A DNA stretch of 63,257 nucleotides from CALVUP01 sp964422195 (GCA_964422195.1 CAYRAF010000002.1:1-63257), one strand, 5' to 3'; shown: positions 51,656 through 60,880, numbered from the stretch's first letter. Translations and numbers: made by a program. The notes: generated by a model from the letters alone, not told the origin.

Positions 51656-53727
51656 AATGCTTTATGATTCTTCATTAATTTCTTTATTCCATAAGGATGT
51701 TTAAATGCTATTGTAATTAATGTATTTGTTACTTCTAATACCCTACCATTTCCAAATACATCATGATATACAAAATCATTTACTTGATAATCAACATCTT
51801 CATCATAAAATTTATCTTCTTTAACAAAAGTTTTATCTGCCTCTTTTTCTATTGGAGTATTTAAAAGATTACTATCTATTTCTTTTACAAATCTACTTGG
51901 TAGATTGACTTGTACTTGTCCAAATAGCATTCTACTTCTAGCATTAACTAAATATAATTTTTCTCTAGCTCTTGTAATAGCTACATAGCACAATCTTCTT
52001 TCTTCCTCTAATTCTGAGGAATCCATCATAGAATTCATGTGAGGAAATATACCTTCTTCCAAGCCAACTACAAATACGTAATCAAATTCTAATCCTTTAA
52101 CCGAATGTACTGTCATTAGACTTACTCTATTAGTATCATCCTTATACTCTTCTACATCAGATATTAAACTTATTTCTAATAAAAAATCTTCTAGTGATAC
52201 TAATCCTTCTCTTTCTTCAAAGGCTCTTGTAATAGACTTAAACTCTTCTAAGTTTTCTAATCTAATATCAGCTTCTAATGATTTTTCATCCTCAAGTTCT
52301 TTTTTTAATCCGCTTGCTTCTAATGTTTTATCAATTAATTCAGTTAAAGTAGCATTATCACTAAATTTTCTTAATTTTTCTATTAATTCTTTGAATTCTA
52401 ATTCTTTAGAACCTTCTATTGCTTCATAATAACTAGTATTATTTATCTCAGCTTTATCAATAATATTTTGAATAGTTCTTAAACCTATTCCCCTTTTTGG
52501 AGTATTAATAACTCTAAGTAGACTAACATTATCTTTAGGATTATGAATTAATCTAAGATATGCGATTAAATCTTTTATTTCTTTTCTACTATAGAAATAA
52601 AAACTACCTACTACTCTATAGGGCATATTCTCTTGTAAGAAAGCTTCTTCTAGATTTCTTGATTGAGCATTAGTACGATAAAGAATTGCGATTTCATCAT
52701 AGTTTTTACCATTACTAATAATTTTCTTTATTTCGTTAATAACGTATCTAGCTTCATCTTTTTCATCATTTGCTTTATGATACTCTATCTTTTCACCATC
52801 ACCCTTTTGAGACCATAAATTTTTTTCTTTTCTATTCTTATTATTTCTAATAACACAATTAGCAGCATCTAATATATTTTTAGTTGAACGATAATTTTCC
52901 TCTAATAATATAACCTTACTATTAGGATAATCTCTTTCAAAGTTTAATATATTTTTATAATTAGCACCTCTAAATCCATAAATAGCTTGATCATTATCTC
53001 CAACACAACAAATATTTTGATATTTACTAGAAATCATTTTTGTTAATATATATTGCGCTTCATTTGTATCTTGATATTCATCTATTAAAATATATTTATA
53101 TCTTTCCTGATATTTTTCCAATACTTCTTTATTTTCTTTAAATAATTTTATAGGTAATATAAGCAAATCATCAAAATCAACAGAATTGTTTTCTTTTAAA
53201 GTTTGTTCATATTTAGTAAAAACTTTATGAACAACTTCTTCAAATTCACTAACTACAAATTTAGTATAAGCATCAGGAGTAATGAGTTCATTCTTACAGC
53301 TACTTATTTTATTTCTTATAGCTTTAGGATTATAAATTTTAGGATCAAGTCCCATATTCTTTAATATTTTTTTAACAATAGTTAACGAATCATCACTATC
53401 CATAATACTAAAATTAGATTCATATCCTAAATATTTATAGTTTTCCCTTAATAATTTCAAACCAAAACTATGAAATGTAGATATTTGAATATTTTTAGAT
53501 AAAGAACCTACTAAAGCATTAATTCTTTCTTTCATCTCTTTAGCAGCTTTATTAGTAAAAGTGATAGCTAGTATATTATATGGGCTAACATCTTTTTCTG
53601 AAATTAAATACGCTATTTTAGTAGTTAATACTTTAGTTTTACCCGAACCTGCTCCTGCTAATATTAAAAGAGGTCCTTCGTTATATAAAACAGCCTCTTT
53701 TTGTTTTTCATTTAATTCCTCTATCAT
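51643..53727 (-). CDS. pcrA: ATP-dependent DNA helicase PcrA (UvrD/Rep family)
   Basis: 3'-5' superfamily 1 helicase in repair and in clearing RecA and stalled polymerases. Motif I LAGAGSGKT near 25, Ia AITFTNKAAKEMKER near 53, II LIDEYQDTN near 217, III CVGDNDQAIYGFRGA near 243, IV LEENYRST near 277, V VHSVKGLEFDYVFV near 545, VI LCYVAITRARE near 590. The C-terminus ends with a PcrA-type Tudor-like tail (HDVFGNGRVLEV). At 694 residues it is slightly short. It lies upstream of ligA on the same strand, as in Bacillus. Confidence 0.96.
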   Translation of the reverse strand: MIEELNEKQKEAVLYNEGPLLILAGAGSGKTKVLTTKIAYLISEKDVSPYNILAITFTNKAAKEMKERINALVGSLSKNIQISTFHSFGLKLLRENYKYLGYESNFSIMDSDDSLTIVKKILKNMGLDPKIYNPKAIRNKISSCKNELITPDAYTKFVVSEFEEVVHKVFTKYEQTLKENNSVDFDDLLILPIKLFKENKEVLEKYQERYKYILIDEYQDTNEAQYILTKMISSKYQNICCVGDNDQAIYGFRGANYKNILNFERDYPNSKVILLEENYRSTKNILDAANCVIRNNKNRKEKNLWSQKGDGEKIEYHKANDEKDEARYVINEIKKIISNGKNYDEIAILYRTNAQSRNLEEAFLQENMPYRVVGSFYFYSRKEIKDLIAYLRLIHNPKDNVSLLRVINTPKRGIGLRTIQNIIDKAEINNTSYYEAIEGSKELEFKELIEKLRKFSDNATLTELIDKTLEASGLKKELEDEKSLEADIRLENLEEFKSITRAFEEREGLVSLEDFLLEISLISDVEEYKDDTNRVSLMTVHSVKGLEFDYVFVVGLEEGIFPHMNSMMDSSELEEERRLCYVAITRAREKLYLVNARSRMLFGQVQVNLPSRFVKEIDSNLLNTPIEKEADKTFVKEDKFYDEDVDYQVNDFVYHDVFGNGRVLEVTNTLITIAFKHPYGIKKLMKNHKALKKI

Positions 53728-53747
53728 GTTATCACTACCTTCATATG

Positions 53748-54107
53748 TTATATTTCTTTTACTAATTTTTTAGTGTTTACAAAAGTTTTATCACGATTTA
53801 TTTTACCAAATATACCGTATAAGTCTATACCCGTAATAGTTAAATCAATATTACTAAAAGATATATTAATCTCTTTATCACTTAATATAATCATGGGGCT
53901 TATTTTTTTATTTTGATTTTTATATGCATGATATATATGTTTTAAAAATGGTATTATTATATTATCATTATCTACCACTATAGTTCTATCAAAATCAAAA
54001 GTAAATACTGCAATCTCATGATCATAATCTATTTTAATATTATGATTAGTATTTGAAACAATATATTTATTACTTGCTGTTGTTAATTTTTCAAAACTAT
54101 CATTCAT
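53748..54107 (-). CDS. Hypothetical protein
   Basis: A 119-residue soluble protein, mostly alternating beta strands with Asp/Asn-rich turns (IAVFTFDFDRTIVVDNDNIIIPF near 32-54, FSNIDLTITGIDLYGIFGKI near 82). No motif recognised. It follows the next small gene by 10 bases and precedes pcrA by 20, so the three are probably read together; function unknown. Confidence 0.6.
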   Translation of the reverse strand: MNDSFEKLTTASNKYIVSNTNHNIKIDYDHEIAVFTFDFDRTIVVDNDNIIIPFLKHIYHAYKNQNKKISPMIILSDKEINISFSNIDLTITGIDLYGIFGKINRDKTFVNTKKLVKEI

Positions 54108-54117
54108 TAATACTACC

Positions 54118-54294
54118 TCAATTTTTGTTTATCATTTTTATCTTTAATGTTCCCGCTTTAATTGGATGACAAAGTCTAACACTTATTTCATATCCATCAG
54201 TTCTAGTTATTGTAACTTCACCATTTTCCATTAAAGAAGTCAATTCTTTGAAATTTAAGTAAACATTTACATGTTTTCTATGCTCATTATCCAT
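54118..54294 (-). CDS. Small hypothetical protein
   Basis: A 58-residue protein beginning MDNEHRKHVNVYLNFKEL. The predicted pattern is two or three beta strands (EVTITRTDGYEISVRL) and a helix. ATG at 54294 is chosen because TAGGAG lies 8 bases upstream; the ATG 24 bases earlier has no site. No family recognised. Confidence 0.55.
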   Translation of the reverse strand: MDNEHRKHVNVYLNFKELTSLMENGEVTITRTDGYEISVRLCHPIKAGTLKIKMINKN

Positions 54295-54349
54295 CCAAAC
54301 CACTCCTATAATAATCATATCAAATATACTAAATTATGACAATTATTTT

Positions 54350-54631
54350 TTATCTAAATAAATTAGCATGACTACCAGTCCTAGTTAATATTAATTCCAA
54401 AGTATTATTTTTAATTTTATATATAAGTAACCAATCTGGTTCTATATGACATTCTCTTAATCCTTCATATTTTCCATGTAAGGTATGATCTTTATAAGAT
54501 ATATCTAATATTTCCCTATTTGCAAGCATATCAACAACCTTTTCCAATTTTGTAATATCATTACCTTGTTTTCTTATCTTTACATAATCTTTCTTATATT
54601 GTTTAGTAACAACTATATCTAATCTGTCCAT
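54350..54631 (-). CDS. yafQ: YafQ-type mRNA interferase toxin
   Basis: RelE-superfamily ribosome-dependent endonuclease of a type II toxin-antitoxin pair. The 93 residues carry the YafQ active-site set: YKDHTLHGKY near 42 (His50 equivalent), RECHIEPDW near 56 (His63, Asp67, Trp68 equivalents) and TGSHANLF at the end (His87 and Phe91 equivalents). All key residues are present, so the toxin should be active. The start overlaps the antitoxin gene by 13 bases, coupling translation. Confidence 0.92.
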   Translation of the reverse strand: MDRLDIVVTKQYKKDYVKIRKQGNDITKLEKVVDMLANREILDISYKDHTLHGKYEGLRECHIEPDWLLIYKIKNNTLELILTRTGSHANLFR

Positions 54632-54894
54632 TTTTCTGCATCCTCAAATAACTCTTTTGTTGATTTATATCTAACAGCATCTTCACCAATTGAATAAGCT
54701 TCTTCTATGGCTTTTTTTGTCTCTTCATTATAATCATCAAAGCCAAGTTTAAAAGGAAGGCCATTTTCAATACATACTCTTTTTAAAAACATATTAACTG
54801 CGACACTCATATTAATTCCTAAATCAGCAAGTATTTCTTCTGCTTGTAGTTTAATATCACTATTTACTCTTACATGTAATACAACATCTTTCAT
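54619..54894 (-). CDS. dinJ: RelB/DinJ-type antitoxin
   Basis: Antitoxin partner of the YafQ-like toxin. The N-terminal ribbon-helix-helix DNA-binding part is VVLHVRVNSDIKLQAEEILADLGINMSVAVNMFLKRV, followed by the GLPF turn (near 47) typical of RelB/DinJ and a C-terminal toxin-binding helix (ELFEDAEKWTD). The 91-residue length is normal. Its promoter contains an 18-bp palindrome, the likely autoregulatory operator. A portable stability module rather than a host function. Confidence 0.92.
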   Translation of the reverse strand: MKDVVLHVRVNSDIKLQAEEILADLGINMSVAVNMFLKRVCIENGLPFKLGFDDYNEETKKAIEEAYSIGEDAVRYKSTKELFEDAEKWTD

Positions 54895-54913
54895 AATATC
54901 ACCTCATAATAAA

Positions 54914-54942
54914 ATCGTATCACATATGTGATACAATTACAA
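54914..54942 (-). promoter_or_regulatory. Promoter and operator of the dinJ-yafQ pair
   Basis: Minus strand: TTGTAA (54942-54937), 17-base spacer, TACGAT (54919-54914). A perfect 18-bp palindrome GTATCACATATGTGATAC (54917-54934) covers the spacer and the edge of the -10, so bound antitoxin would block RNA polymerase. Confidence 0.85.
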
Positions 54943-54968
54943 TATTTTTATTTTATTGTTATATTTAA

Positions 54969-55577
54969 TTAAGCATTTGCTTTTTGTTTTACAAGCTTTA
55001 ATGCTTTATCTGGTTCTTTTACAGATAATTCATAATTATCTTTCCAACAGTTTCCTACAATGTGTTCCTCTAATAATGTTTCTTCAAATTCTTTACCCAT
55101 ATTATTTTTTACAATTATACTAATATCTCTTTCACGTTTTAATACAGGAATTTTTTTATCGTTAACTCTTATTTTATATCTTGTCCTAATAAGTTTTGAT
55201 TTTTTTAATAGTTCTACATTAGTATTAACATTTAATCTTTTTAGAGCTATTGATAACTTGGATAAATTTTCTTCGGAATCTATTTTGTTTTTATTCTTCC
55301 AATGATATTGTGCAAAGAATTCTATGGAAGTTCCAAGCATAAAACATGGCACTCCAAAAAACAAACCGGAAAGTATAAGTATATTTGGTATATTCTGAGT
55401 TAACTCACTTAAATTAGTTGTCCCTGAAGAAAGATTAGTAATCCCAAGTAAACTAGGAAATCCTATAAATGCACCTGTTCCTGTAAAACGTCCAATATCC
55501 AAACATTTCTTTAAACAAACACCATTATTAGCGTAATCTATTTCTTCCATTAAATCACGATCATATTTAATTTTCAT
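54969..55577 (-). CDS. Membrane protein, unknown function
   Basis: A 202-residue protein with two hydrophobic helices (about 30-50 and 62-85) in the first half and a Lys/Glu-rich cytoplasmic-type second half ending EPDKALKLVKQKANA. Two nearby Cys (CLKKC near 21) precede the first helix. No family recognised. It lies between the toxin-antitoxin promoter and rplQ, with AGGTG before its ATG, and has no clear terminator. Confidence 0.6.
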   Translation of the reverse strand: MKIKYDRDLMEEIDYANNGVCLKKCLDIGRFTGTGAFIGFPSLLGITNLSSGTTNLSELTQNIPNILILSGLFFGVPCFMLGTSIEFFAQYHWKNKNKIDSEENLSKLSIALKRLNVNTNVELLKKSKLIRTRYKIRVNDKKIPVLKRERDISIIVKNNMGKEFEETLLEEHIVGNCWKDNYELSVKEPDKALKLVKQKANA

Positions 55578-55615
55578 ACTATCACCTCCAAGTGTTTATT
55601 ATTATACATAAAAAA

Positions 55616-55634
55616 AAGACTTGTATCAAGTCTT
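55616..55634 (-). terminator. Terminator of the ribosomal protein operon
   Basis: 8-bp stem AAGACTTG/CAAGTCTT with 3-base loop, then a run of Ts on the minus strand; overlaps the rplQ stop and ends the long spc-alpha transcript. Confidence 0.92.
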
Positions 55635-56076
55635 ACTTTGCAGCTTTAGTAGCCTTTTTTTCAGTTTTCTTTTCTTCCTTTACAGGTTTCTTTTCAACTT
55701 TTTTTGTTTCTTTTTTTTCTTTTGCTTCAGCTTTTTCTACTAATTCTAAAATAACCATTAAAGCATCGTCTCCACGTCTTTCAGTTAATTTTAAAATTCT
55801 AGTATATCCACCATTTCTTTTTTCAAATCTTTTAGCTAAGTCATTGAATATTTTATTCATAACTTCTTTGTCATTACGTACAATTGCTAAAGCTTTACGT
55901 CTAGCAACTAAACTACCATCTTTACCATAAGTAATTAATTTATCAACTAATTTTCTAGTTTCTTTAGCTCTAGTTTGTGTAGTTGTAATAGTTTCGTTCA
56001 TAATAACATCAATAGCTTGGTTAGCAAGTAAACTTTTTCTATGTTTACAAGTTCTTCCTAGTTTTCTATATGCCAT
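55633..56076 (-). CDS. rplQ: Ribosomal protein bL17 with charged C-terminal extension
   Basis: Large-subunit protein near the exit tunnel. Residues 1-113 match L17: MAYRKLGRTCKHRKSLLANQ at the start, TTQTRAKETRKLVDKLITYGK near 32 and NGGYTRILKLTERRGDDA near 89. An extra tail of about 35 residues made of Lys, Glu, Ala, Thr and Val follows, not part of the Bacillus protein. It is the last gene of the operon, 18 bases after rpoA. Confidence 0.97.
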   Translation of the reverse strand: MAYRKLGRTCKHRKSLLANQAIDVIMNETITTTQTRAKETRKLVDKLITYGKDGSLVARRKALAIVRNDKEVMNKIFNDLAKRFEKRNGGYTRILKLTERRGDDALMVILELVEKAEAKEKKETKKVEKKPVKEEKKTEKKATKAAK

Positions 56077-56094
56077 GTTAATTCCTCCTTACTA

Positions 56095-57045
56095 TTAATC
56101 ATCTTCACGTAATTCTAAACCTAATTCTTTAACTTTATCAAGTACTTCTTTTAAAGACTTTCTTCCTAAATTACGTATTTTCATCATTTCTGATTCACTC
56201 TTATTTACTAAATCTTGTAAATTATGAATTCCAGCACGTTTTAAACAGTTATAAGCACGAACTGAGAAGTCTAAATCTTCAATTGTAGTTACTAATGCTT
56301 TTGTTTTTGGATCTTCTGTTTTTTCAACCATCATTCCAGTTACATCAGCAATTTTATTAGTATCTGCAACTAAATTGAAGTGTTCAATTAAGATTCTTGC
56401 TCCTAAAGCAATAGCTTCTTCTGGTTTCATTGAACCATCTGTCCATACTTCTAAGATTAATTTATCATAACTTTCATCTTGTCCAACACGAGCACTTTCT
56501 ACATCATAAGATACTCTCTCAATTGGAGAATATAATGAATCTATAGCAATTACTCCGTTTTTTCTAGTTTCTATTTTCTTTTTATTCTCTTCACTTCTTA
56601 CATATCCACGACCATTAGTAACAGTCATTTCCATGTTTAATTTTCCACCTTTAGCAATATGAGCAATTACTTTATCAGGATTTAATATTTCAATATCAGC
56701 ATCTCTGTCAATATCTCCTGCAGTAACAACCCCTTCTTCAGTGGCATTAATTCTAATAACTCTTGGTTCATTTGAATGATTTTTTACAACTACTCCTTTT
56801 AAGTTAAGAATAATGCTTGTAACATCTTCTCTTACACCTTCAATTGTTTGAAATTCATGTTGAACTCCATCAATTTTAATACTACTAATAGCAGATCCTG
56901 GTAATGAAGATAATAGTACTCTTCTAAGTGCATTTCCAATTGTAGTTCCAAAACCTCTTTCTAAAGGTTCTAATTCAAACTTTCCATAAAAATTACTTTC
57001 AATACTATCTGTGATTTTATAATTTGGTTTTTCAAATTCTATCAT
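56095..57045 (-). CDS. rpoA: RNA polymerase alpha subunit
   Basis: Assembly platform of RNA polymerase. The N-terminal domain has FELEPLERGFGTTIGNALRRVLLSSLPG near 27 (beta contact) and the dimerisation region; after a linker near 235, the C-terminal domain (about 250-316) shows DLDFSVRAYNCLKRAGIHNLQDLV and IRNLGRKSLKEV, which binds UP elements and activators. The 316 residues are standard. Lies between rpsK and rplQ as in Bacillus. Confidence 0.98.
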   Translation of the reverse strand: MIEFEKPNYKITDSIESNFYGKFELEPLERGFGTTIGNALRRVLLSSLPGSAISSIKIDGVQHEFQTIEGVREDVTSIILNLKGVVVKNHSNEPRVIRINATEEGVVTAGDIDRDADIEILNPDKVIAHIAKGGKLNMEMTVTNGRGYVRSEENKKKIETRKNGVIAIDSLYSPIERVSYDVESARVGQDESYDKLILEVWTDGSMKPEEAIALGARILIEHFNLVADTNKIADVTGMMVEKTEDPKTKALVTTIEDLDFSVRAYNCLKRAGIHNLQDLVNKSESEMMKIRNLGRKSLKEVLDKVKELGLELREDD

Positions 57046-57061
57046 AAACTAACCTCCTATT

Positions 57062-57445
57062 TTATCCACGTGGACGCTTTGGTGGGCGACATCCGTTATG
57101 TGGGATTGGTGTTACATCACTAATTGTAGTTACTTCTAATCCTGCAGTTTGTAATGAACGAATCGCAGTTTCACGTCCTGGACCTAATCCTTTAACCTTA
57201 ACTTCTACTTTACGCATTCCTAAATCATAAGCAGCTTTACCAGCAGCTTCTGCGGCAATTCCTGCAGCAAAAGGTGTTGATTTTTTACTACCTTTATATC
57301 CGATTGCTCCACTTGATGCCCAAGCTACTACATTTCCATCTTTATCAGTAAGTGTAGTAATTGTATTATTAAATGTTGAATGAATATGTGCTATTCCTTC
57401 TGGAACATTCTTTTTTACTTTTCTTTTTCTTGTTTTATAAGCCAT
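57062..57445 (-). CDS. rpsK: Ribosomal protein uS11
   Basis: Small-subunit platform protein of 127 residues. Typical segments: GIAHIHSTFNNTITTLTD near 17, VAWASSGAIGYKGSKKSTPFAA near 41, and the C-terminal DVTPIPHNGCRPPKRPRG. Located 16 bases before rpoA and after rpsM, the standard alpha operon order; AGGAGG-type site upstream. Confidence 0.98.
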   Translation of the reverse strand: MAYKTRKRKVKKNVPEGIAHIHSTFNNTITTLTDKDGNVVAWASSGAIGYKGSKKSTPFAAGIAAEAAGKAAYDLGMRKVEVKVKGLGPGRETAIRSLQTAGLEVTTISDVTPIPHNGCRPPKRPRG

Positions 57446-57477
57446 AGTTTAACCTCCTTTTTCATATATTAAACTTT

Positions 57478-57843
57478 CTATTTCTTTTTGTTTGCTACAG
57501 TCTTACCTTTACCTTTACGAGTACGTGCGTTTCTATTAGTTCTTTGTCCTCTTACAGGTAATCCTTTTTTATGACGAGTTCCTTCATATGAATTGATTTC
57601 CATCTTAGTTTTAATATTCATATTTACTTCACGTCTTAAATCACCTTCTATTAACTCATGATCTAAGCCTTCACGAATTTTTGCTAACTCATCTTCTGTT
57701 AAATCCTTAACTTTTGTATCTGGATTTACTTTTGCATTTTTAAGTATTTTGTTTGATAAAGATCTACCTACTCCATAAATATAAGTTAATGATATTTCAA
57801 CTCTTTTATTATCAGGTACATCTACACCTTTAATACGTGCCAT
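57478..57843 (-). CDS. rpsM: Ribosomal protein uS13
   Basis: Small-subunit head protein contacting tRNA in the P site. RIKGVDVPDNKRVEISLTYIYGVG opens the protein; SYEGTRHKKGLPVRGQRT near 89 and the basic tail NARTRKGKGKTVANKKK close it. At 121 residues the length is typical. Follows rpmJ and precedes rpsK. Confidence 0.98.
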   Translation of the reverse strand: MARIKGVDVPDNKRVEISLTYIYGVGRSLSNKILKNAKVNPDTKVKDLTEDELAKIREGLDHELIEGDLRREVNMNIKTKMEINSYEGTRHKKGLPVRGQRTNRNARTRKGKGKTVANKKK

Positions 57844-57858
57844 TTAATACACCTCCTA

Positions 57859-57972
57859 TTAACCTTGTCTTTGTTTGTGTTTTGGATTTTCACAAATTAC
57901 CATAACTCTTCCGTTACGTCTAATGATTTTGCACTTTGCGCACATCTTTTTTACTGATGGTTTAACTTTCAT
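57859..57972 (-). CDS. rpmJ: Ribosomal protein bL36
   Basis: Only 37 residues. The zinc ligands are visible as CAKC near 11, then Cys near 27 and His near 32 (MKVKPSVKKMCAKCK, then VICENPKHKQRQG), so this is the zinc-binding C+ type. It lies between infA and rpsM, with AGGAGG 7 bases before its ATG, as in Bacillus. Confidence 0.97.
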   Translation of the reverse strand: MKVKPSVKKMCAKCKIIRRNGRVMVICENPKHKQRQG

Positions 57973-57986
57973 TTTTATCCCTCCTA

Positions 57987-58202
57987 TTATTTCCTATAGG
58001 TTATTCGCCCACGTGTTAAATCATAAGGCGATAATTCTAGCATTACTGTATCTCCCGGTAAGATGCGAATGTAATTCATTCGGATTTTACCAGAAACGTG
58101 AGCTTCTACTTCATGTCCATTTTCCAGTTGGACTTTAAATTTTCCACCTGGTATAATTTCTAGAACTTTTCCTTCTACTTCAATTGTATCACTTTTGGCC
58201 AT
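57987..58202 (-). CDS. infA: Translation initiation factor IF-1
   Basis: OB-fold factor that occupies the 30S A site. Sequence MAKSDTIEVEGKVLEIIPGG, then LPGDTVMLELSPYDLTRGRITYR, is nearly identical in pattern to other IF-1; 71 residues. Its ATG lies 14 bases inside the end of map, so translation is coupled. Confidence 0.98.
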   Translation of the reverse strand: MAKSDTIEVEGKVLEIIPGGKFKVQLENGHEVEAHVSGKIRMNYIRILPGDTVMLELSPYDLTRGRITYRK

Positions 58203-58953
58203 TTTTCCACTCTCCTGTCAAAATTTCATATCCATCTTTAGTTACTACTAAAGTATGTTCATAATGAGCAGCGTTTTTCTCATCAAATGTCTCTATAGTC
58301 CAATCATCATCTAACATACATATATCAGGATCACCAGCTGTTAACATTGGTTCTATAGCTATAACCATTCCTTCTCTAAGTAATGGTCCAGATCCCTTTC
58401 TTCCATAATTTGGAACTTCAGGATCTTCATGAACAGAAGTTCCTACACCATGTCCAACTAACTCTTTAACCACTCCTAAATTATGTTTGATTGCATATTG
58501 TTCTATAGCATATCCGATATCACCAATTCGGTTTCCTGGTTTAACTTGCTTTAATCCCTCATATAAAGATTTTTCTGTATGCTCTAACAAGTATTTATCA
58601 TCATCAGATATTTCTCCAACTGCATAACTCCAAGCTGAATCACCATGATAACCTTTATAACAAGCTCCAATATCAATAGATATTATATCGCCATTTTTCA
58701 ATTTATAATCCCCTGGTATACCATGTACAACTTGTTGATTAACACTAGTACATAGAGTAGCAGGAAATCCATTGTATCCTTTAAAAGAAGGAGTAGCATC
58801 TTTAGATCTAATAAAATCTTCTGCTAATTTATCCAACTCTTTTGTTGTAATACCTTCTTTTACATATGGTTCTAGATACTTATGTGTTTGATAAACAATA
58901 TTACCAGCTATTCTAAGTAGCTCTATTTCTCTTTCACTCTTAATAGTAATCAT
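58189..58953 (-). CDS. map: Methionine aminopeptidase type I
   Basis: Removes the start Met from nascent proteins. The five metal ligands of the pita-bread fold are present: DIGACYKGYHGDSAW near 94-105 (two Asp), GHGVGTSVHEDP near 168 (His), AIEPML near 202 (Glu) and EHTLVV near 236 (Glu). Length 254 is standard. It lies between adk and infA, its normal place in Bacillota. Confidence 0.97.
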   Translation of the reverse strand: MITIKSEREIELLRIAGNIVYQTHKYLEPYVKEGITTKELDKLAEDFIRSKDATPSFKGYNGFPATLCTSVNQQVVHGIPGDYKLKNGDIISIDIGACYKGYHGDSAWSYAVGEISDDDKYLLEHTEKSLYEGLKQVKPGNRIGDIGYAIEQYAIKHNLGVVKELVGHGVGTSVHEDPEVPNYGRKGSGPLLREGMVIAIEPMLTAGDPDICMLDDDWTIETFDEKNAAHYEHTLVVTKDGYEILTGEWKNGQK

Positions 58954-58963
58954 CGGCTACCTC

Positions 58964-59617
58964 TTATTTTTCCAATATTTCTAATGCTTGTTTTAATGTG
59001 TAACCTGGATCTTTAGAACTATCTATTTTAACAAGCACTCCTTTATCTTCATAAAACTTAATTAAAGGTTCTGTTTTCTCTAGGTAAGTAGCATATCTAT
59101 TTTCAAATGATTCTTCATTATCATCACTTCTTTGATATAACTCTCCACCACAATTATCGCAAATACCTTCTACCTTAGGCATAATACCTGCGGATGAAAT
59201 ATGGAATATTGCTCCACAGTCTTTACAAATTCTTCTACCTGTTGCTCTTACTTTCAAGATTTCTTTATCTATTTGTAATTCCATTACACAACCTAAGTCC
59301 ATATTTAATTTTTTAAGAATTTCATCATATTTCTTTGCTTGTTCAATATTTCTTGGAAATCCATCTAAGATATAACCATTTTTACAATCATCATCTTGTA
59401 ACCTTCTTTCTAGAAGTTCATAGATAATTTCATCAGTAACTAATTCACCCTTTGCCATCATATCAGCAATTTTATTTCCTAATTCATCACCTTTTTTAGT
59501 TGCATCTCTAAGTAGATCTCCTGTTGAAATATGAGCATAACCAAACTTTTCTTTCAAAGTTTTAGCAAGTGTCCCCTTTCCTGCAGCTGGGGCAGCTAAT
59601 AATATTAAATTCTTCAT
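58964..59617 (-). CDS. adk: Adenylate kinase
   Basis: Balances ATP, ADP and AMP. The P-loop is AAPAAGKGTLAK near 8, AMP site YAHISTGDLLRDA near 27 and DGFPRN near 84. The LID domain carries four zinc-binding Cys (CKDCG near 133 and CDNCGG near 153), the usual Gram-positive long form. The start directly follows the secY stop (1-base overlap). Confidence 0.97.
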   Translation of the reverse strand: MKNLILLAAPAAGKGTLAKTLKEKFGYAHISTGDLLRDATKKGDELGNKIADMMAKGELVTDEIIYELLERRLQDDDCKNGYILDGFPRNIEQAKKYDEILKKLNMDLGCVMELQIDKEILKVRATGRRICKDCGAIFHISSAGIMPKVEGICDNCGGELYQRSDDNEESFENRYATYLEKTEPLIKFYEDKGVLVKIDSSKDPGYTLKQALEILEK

Positions 59618-60879
59618 TATCTTCTTTGATATCCCTTCTTAAAATTTCTTGCCATTAAGCTTCCTTCTAATTGTTTATAAGTTTCAAGAGCAACTCCAAC
59701 TACGATTAATAATCCAGTACCTCCAATACTTACAGAATTATCAAGTTTAGTTACTGCACTAAATATAATTGGAAGTCCTGCAAGTATAACTAAGAATATT
59801 GCTCCAACTATTGTTATTCTAGATAATACTCTAGATATATATTTTTCGGTTTCTTTTCCTGGTCTAACTCCTGGAATATATCCACCATTATCTTGTAAAT
59901 TCTTTGCCATTTCTTCTGGTTTTAATTGAATAAAAGTATAGAAGTATGAAAAGAATATTATAAATATTACATATAAACAGAATCCAACTGGTGTTGTATA
60001 CATAATATAATTATTTACAAAATCAGTAAATCCTTTATTTCCAATAAATTGTGCAATTGTTGCAGGTATAGCAATTAAACTTGATGCAAAAATTACTGGA
60101 ATTACATTTGCTGAATTTAACTTGATAGGCATAAATTGGCCTCTCGCTAATGATATTGTTGATTTATTAGCATATTGAATAGGGATTCTTCTTTCAGCTT
60201 CTTGTACATATATAACACCAATAACTATTAAGAAATATACTATTACAAATGCTGCAAATTTTAATATTCCTGTTATAGTTTCAGATGTAGTACCTATTGT
60301 AACTAATCCATTAAAAGCTGTTACAAACATATTAGGTAATGTTGCTACAATACCTGCCATGATTATAAGTGAAACTCCATTGCCAATTCCTATTTGAGTA
60401 ATTTGATCACCTAACCATAATAGGAATGCTGTACCACCTGTTAATATTACAGCCATATATACATGTTCTAAAGTTGAATATCCTTTTAAATAAGCATATG
60501 AGAATGCAAATCCTTCAATAAAGGCAAATACTATACCCATATATCTTGTTATTTGATTTAACTTTTGTCTACCAACATGTCCTTGATCCTTTAACTCTGT
60601 AAAATATGGAATAATGTCCATTTGTAAAAGTTGCATAATGATTGATGCAGTGATATAAGGCATAACACCTAAACCAAAGATTGAAAATCTCTTTAAGGCA
60701 CCTCCACCCATCGCATTCATTAACTCTAAGAATCCAAGGTTTGTAGTTAAATCTGTTGTTCCTGGTACTCTAATTGTAGTACCTACTATAAATACTATTA
60801 ATATAAAAAGTGTAAATAAGATTCTTTTTCTTAAATCTTTATTTTCTCTTTTAAATATTTGCTTTAAGGGTGCAAACAT
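59617..60879 (-). CDS. secY: Protein translocase subunit SecY
   Basis: Central pore of the Sec machinery, ten transmembrane helices. The start ENKDLRKRILFTLFILIVFIVGT and the conserved GVMPYITASIIMQLLQ near 72, GNGVSLIIMAGI near 163, and the cytoplasmic loop PIQYANKST near 233 are typical; it ends with an intact C-terminal tail. Length 420. It lies between rplO and adk, 1-2 bases from each, so it is tightly coupled with ribosomal genes. Confidence 0.97.
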   Translation of the reverse strand: MFAPLKQIFKRENKDLRKRILFTLFILIVFIVGTTIRVPGTTDLTTNLGFLELMNAMGGGALKRFSIFGLGVMPYITASIIMQLLQMDIIPYFTELKDQGHVGRQKLNQITRYMGIVFAFIEGFAFSYAYLKGYSTLEHVYMAVILTGGTAFLLWLGDQITQIGIGNGVSLIIMAGIVATLPNMFVTAFNGLVTIGTTSETITGILKFAAFVIVYFLIVIGVIYVQEAERRIPIQYANKSTISLARGQFMPIKLNSANVIPVIFASSLIAIPATIAQFIGNKGFTDFVNNYIMYTTPVGFCLYVIFIIFFSYFYTFIQLKPEEMAKNLQDNGGYIPGVRPGKETEKYISRVLSRITIVGAIFLVILAGLPIIFSAVTKLDNSVSIGGTGLLIVVGVALETYKQLEGSLMARNFKKGYQRR

Positions 60880-60880
60880 A

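Noticed and set aside
55592..55930. 112-residue Phe/Ser-rich plus-strand frame
   Set aside because: Antisense of the Lys/Glu-rich tail of rplQ; Phe-rich composition is the mirror of AAA/GAA codons.
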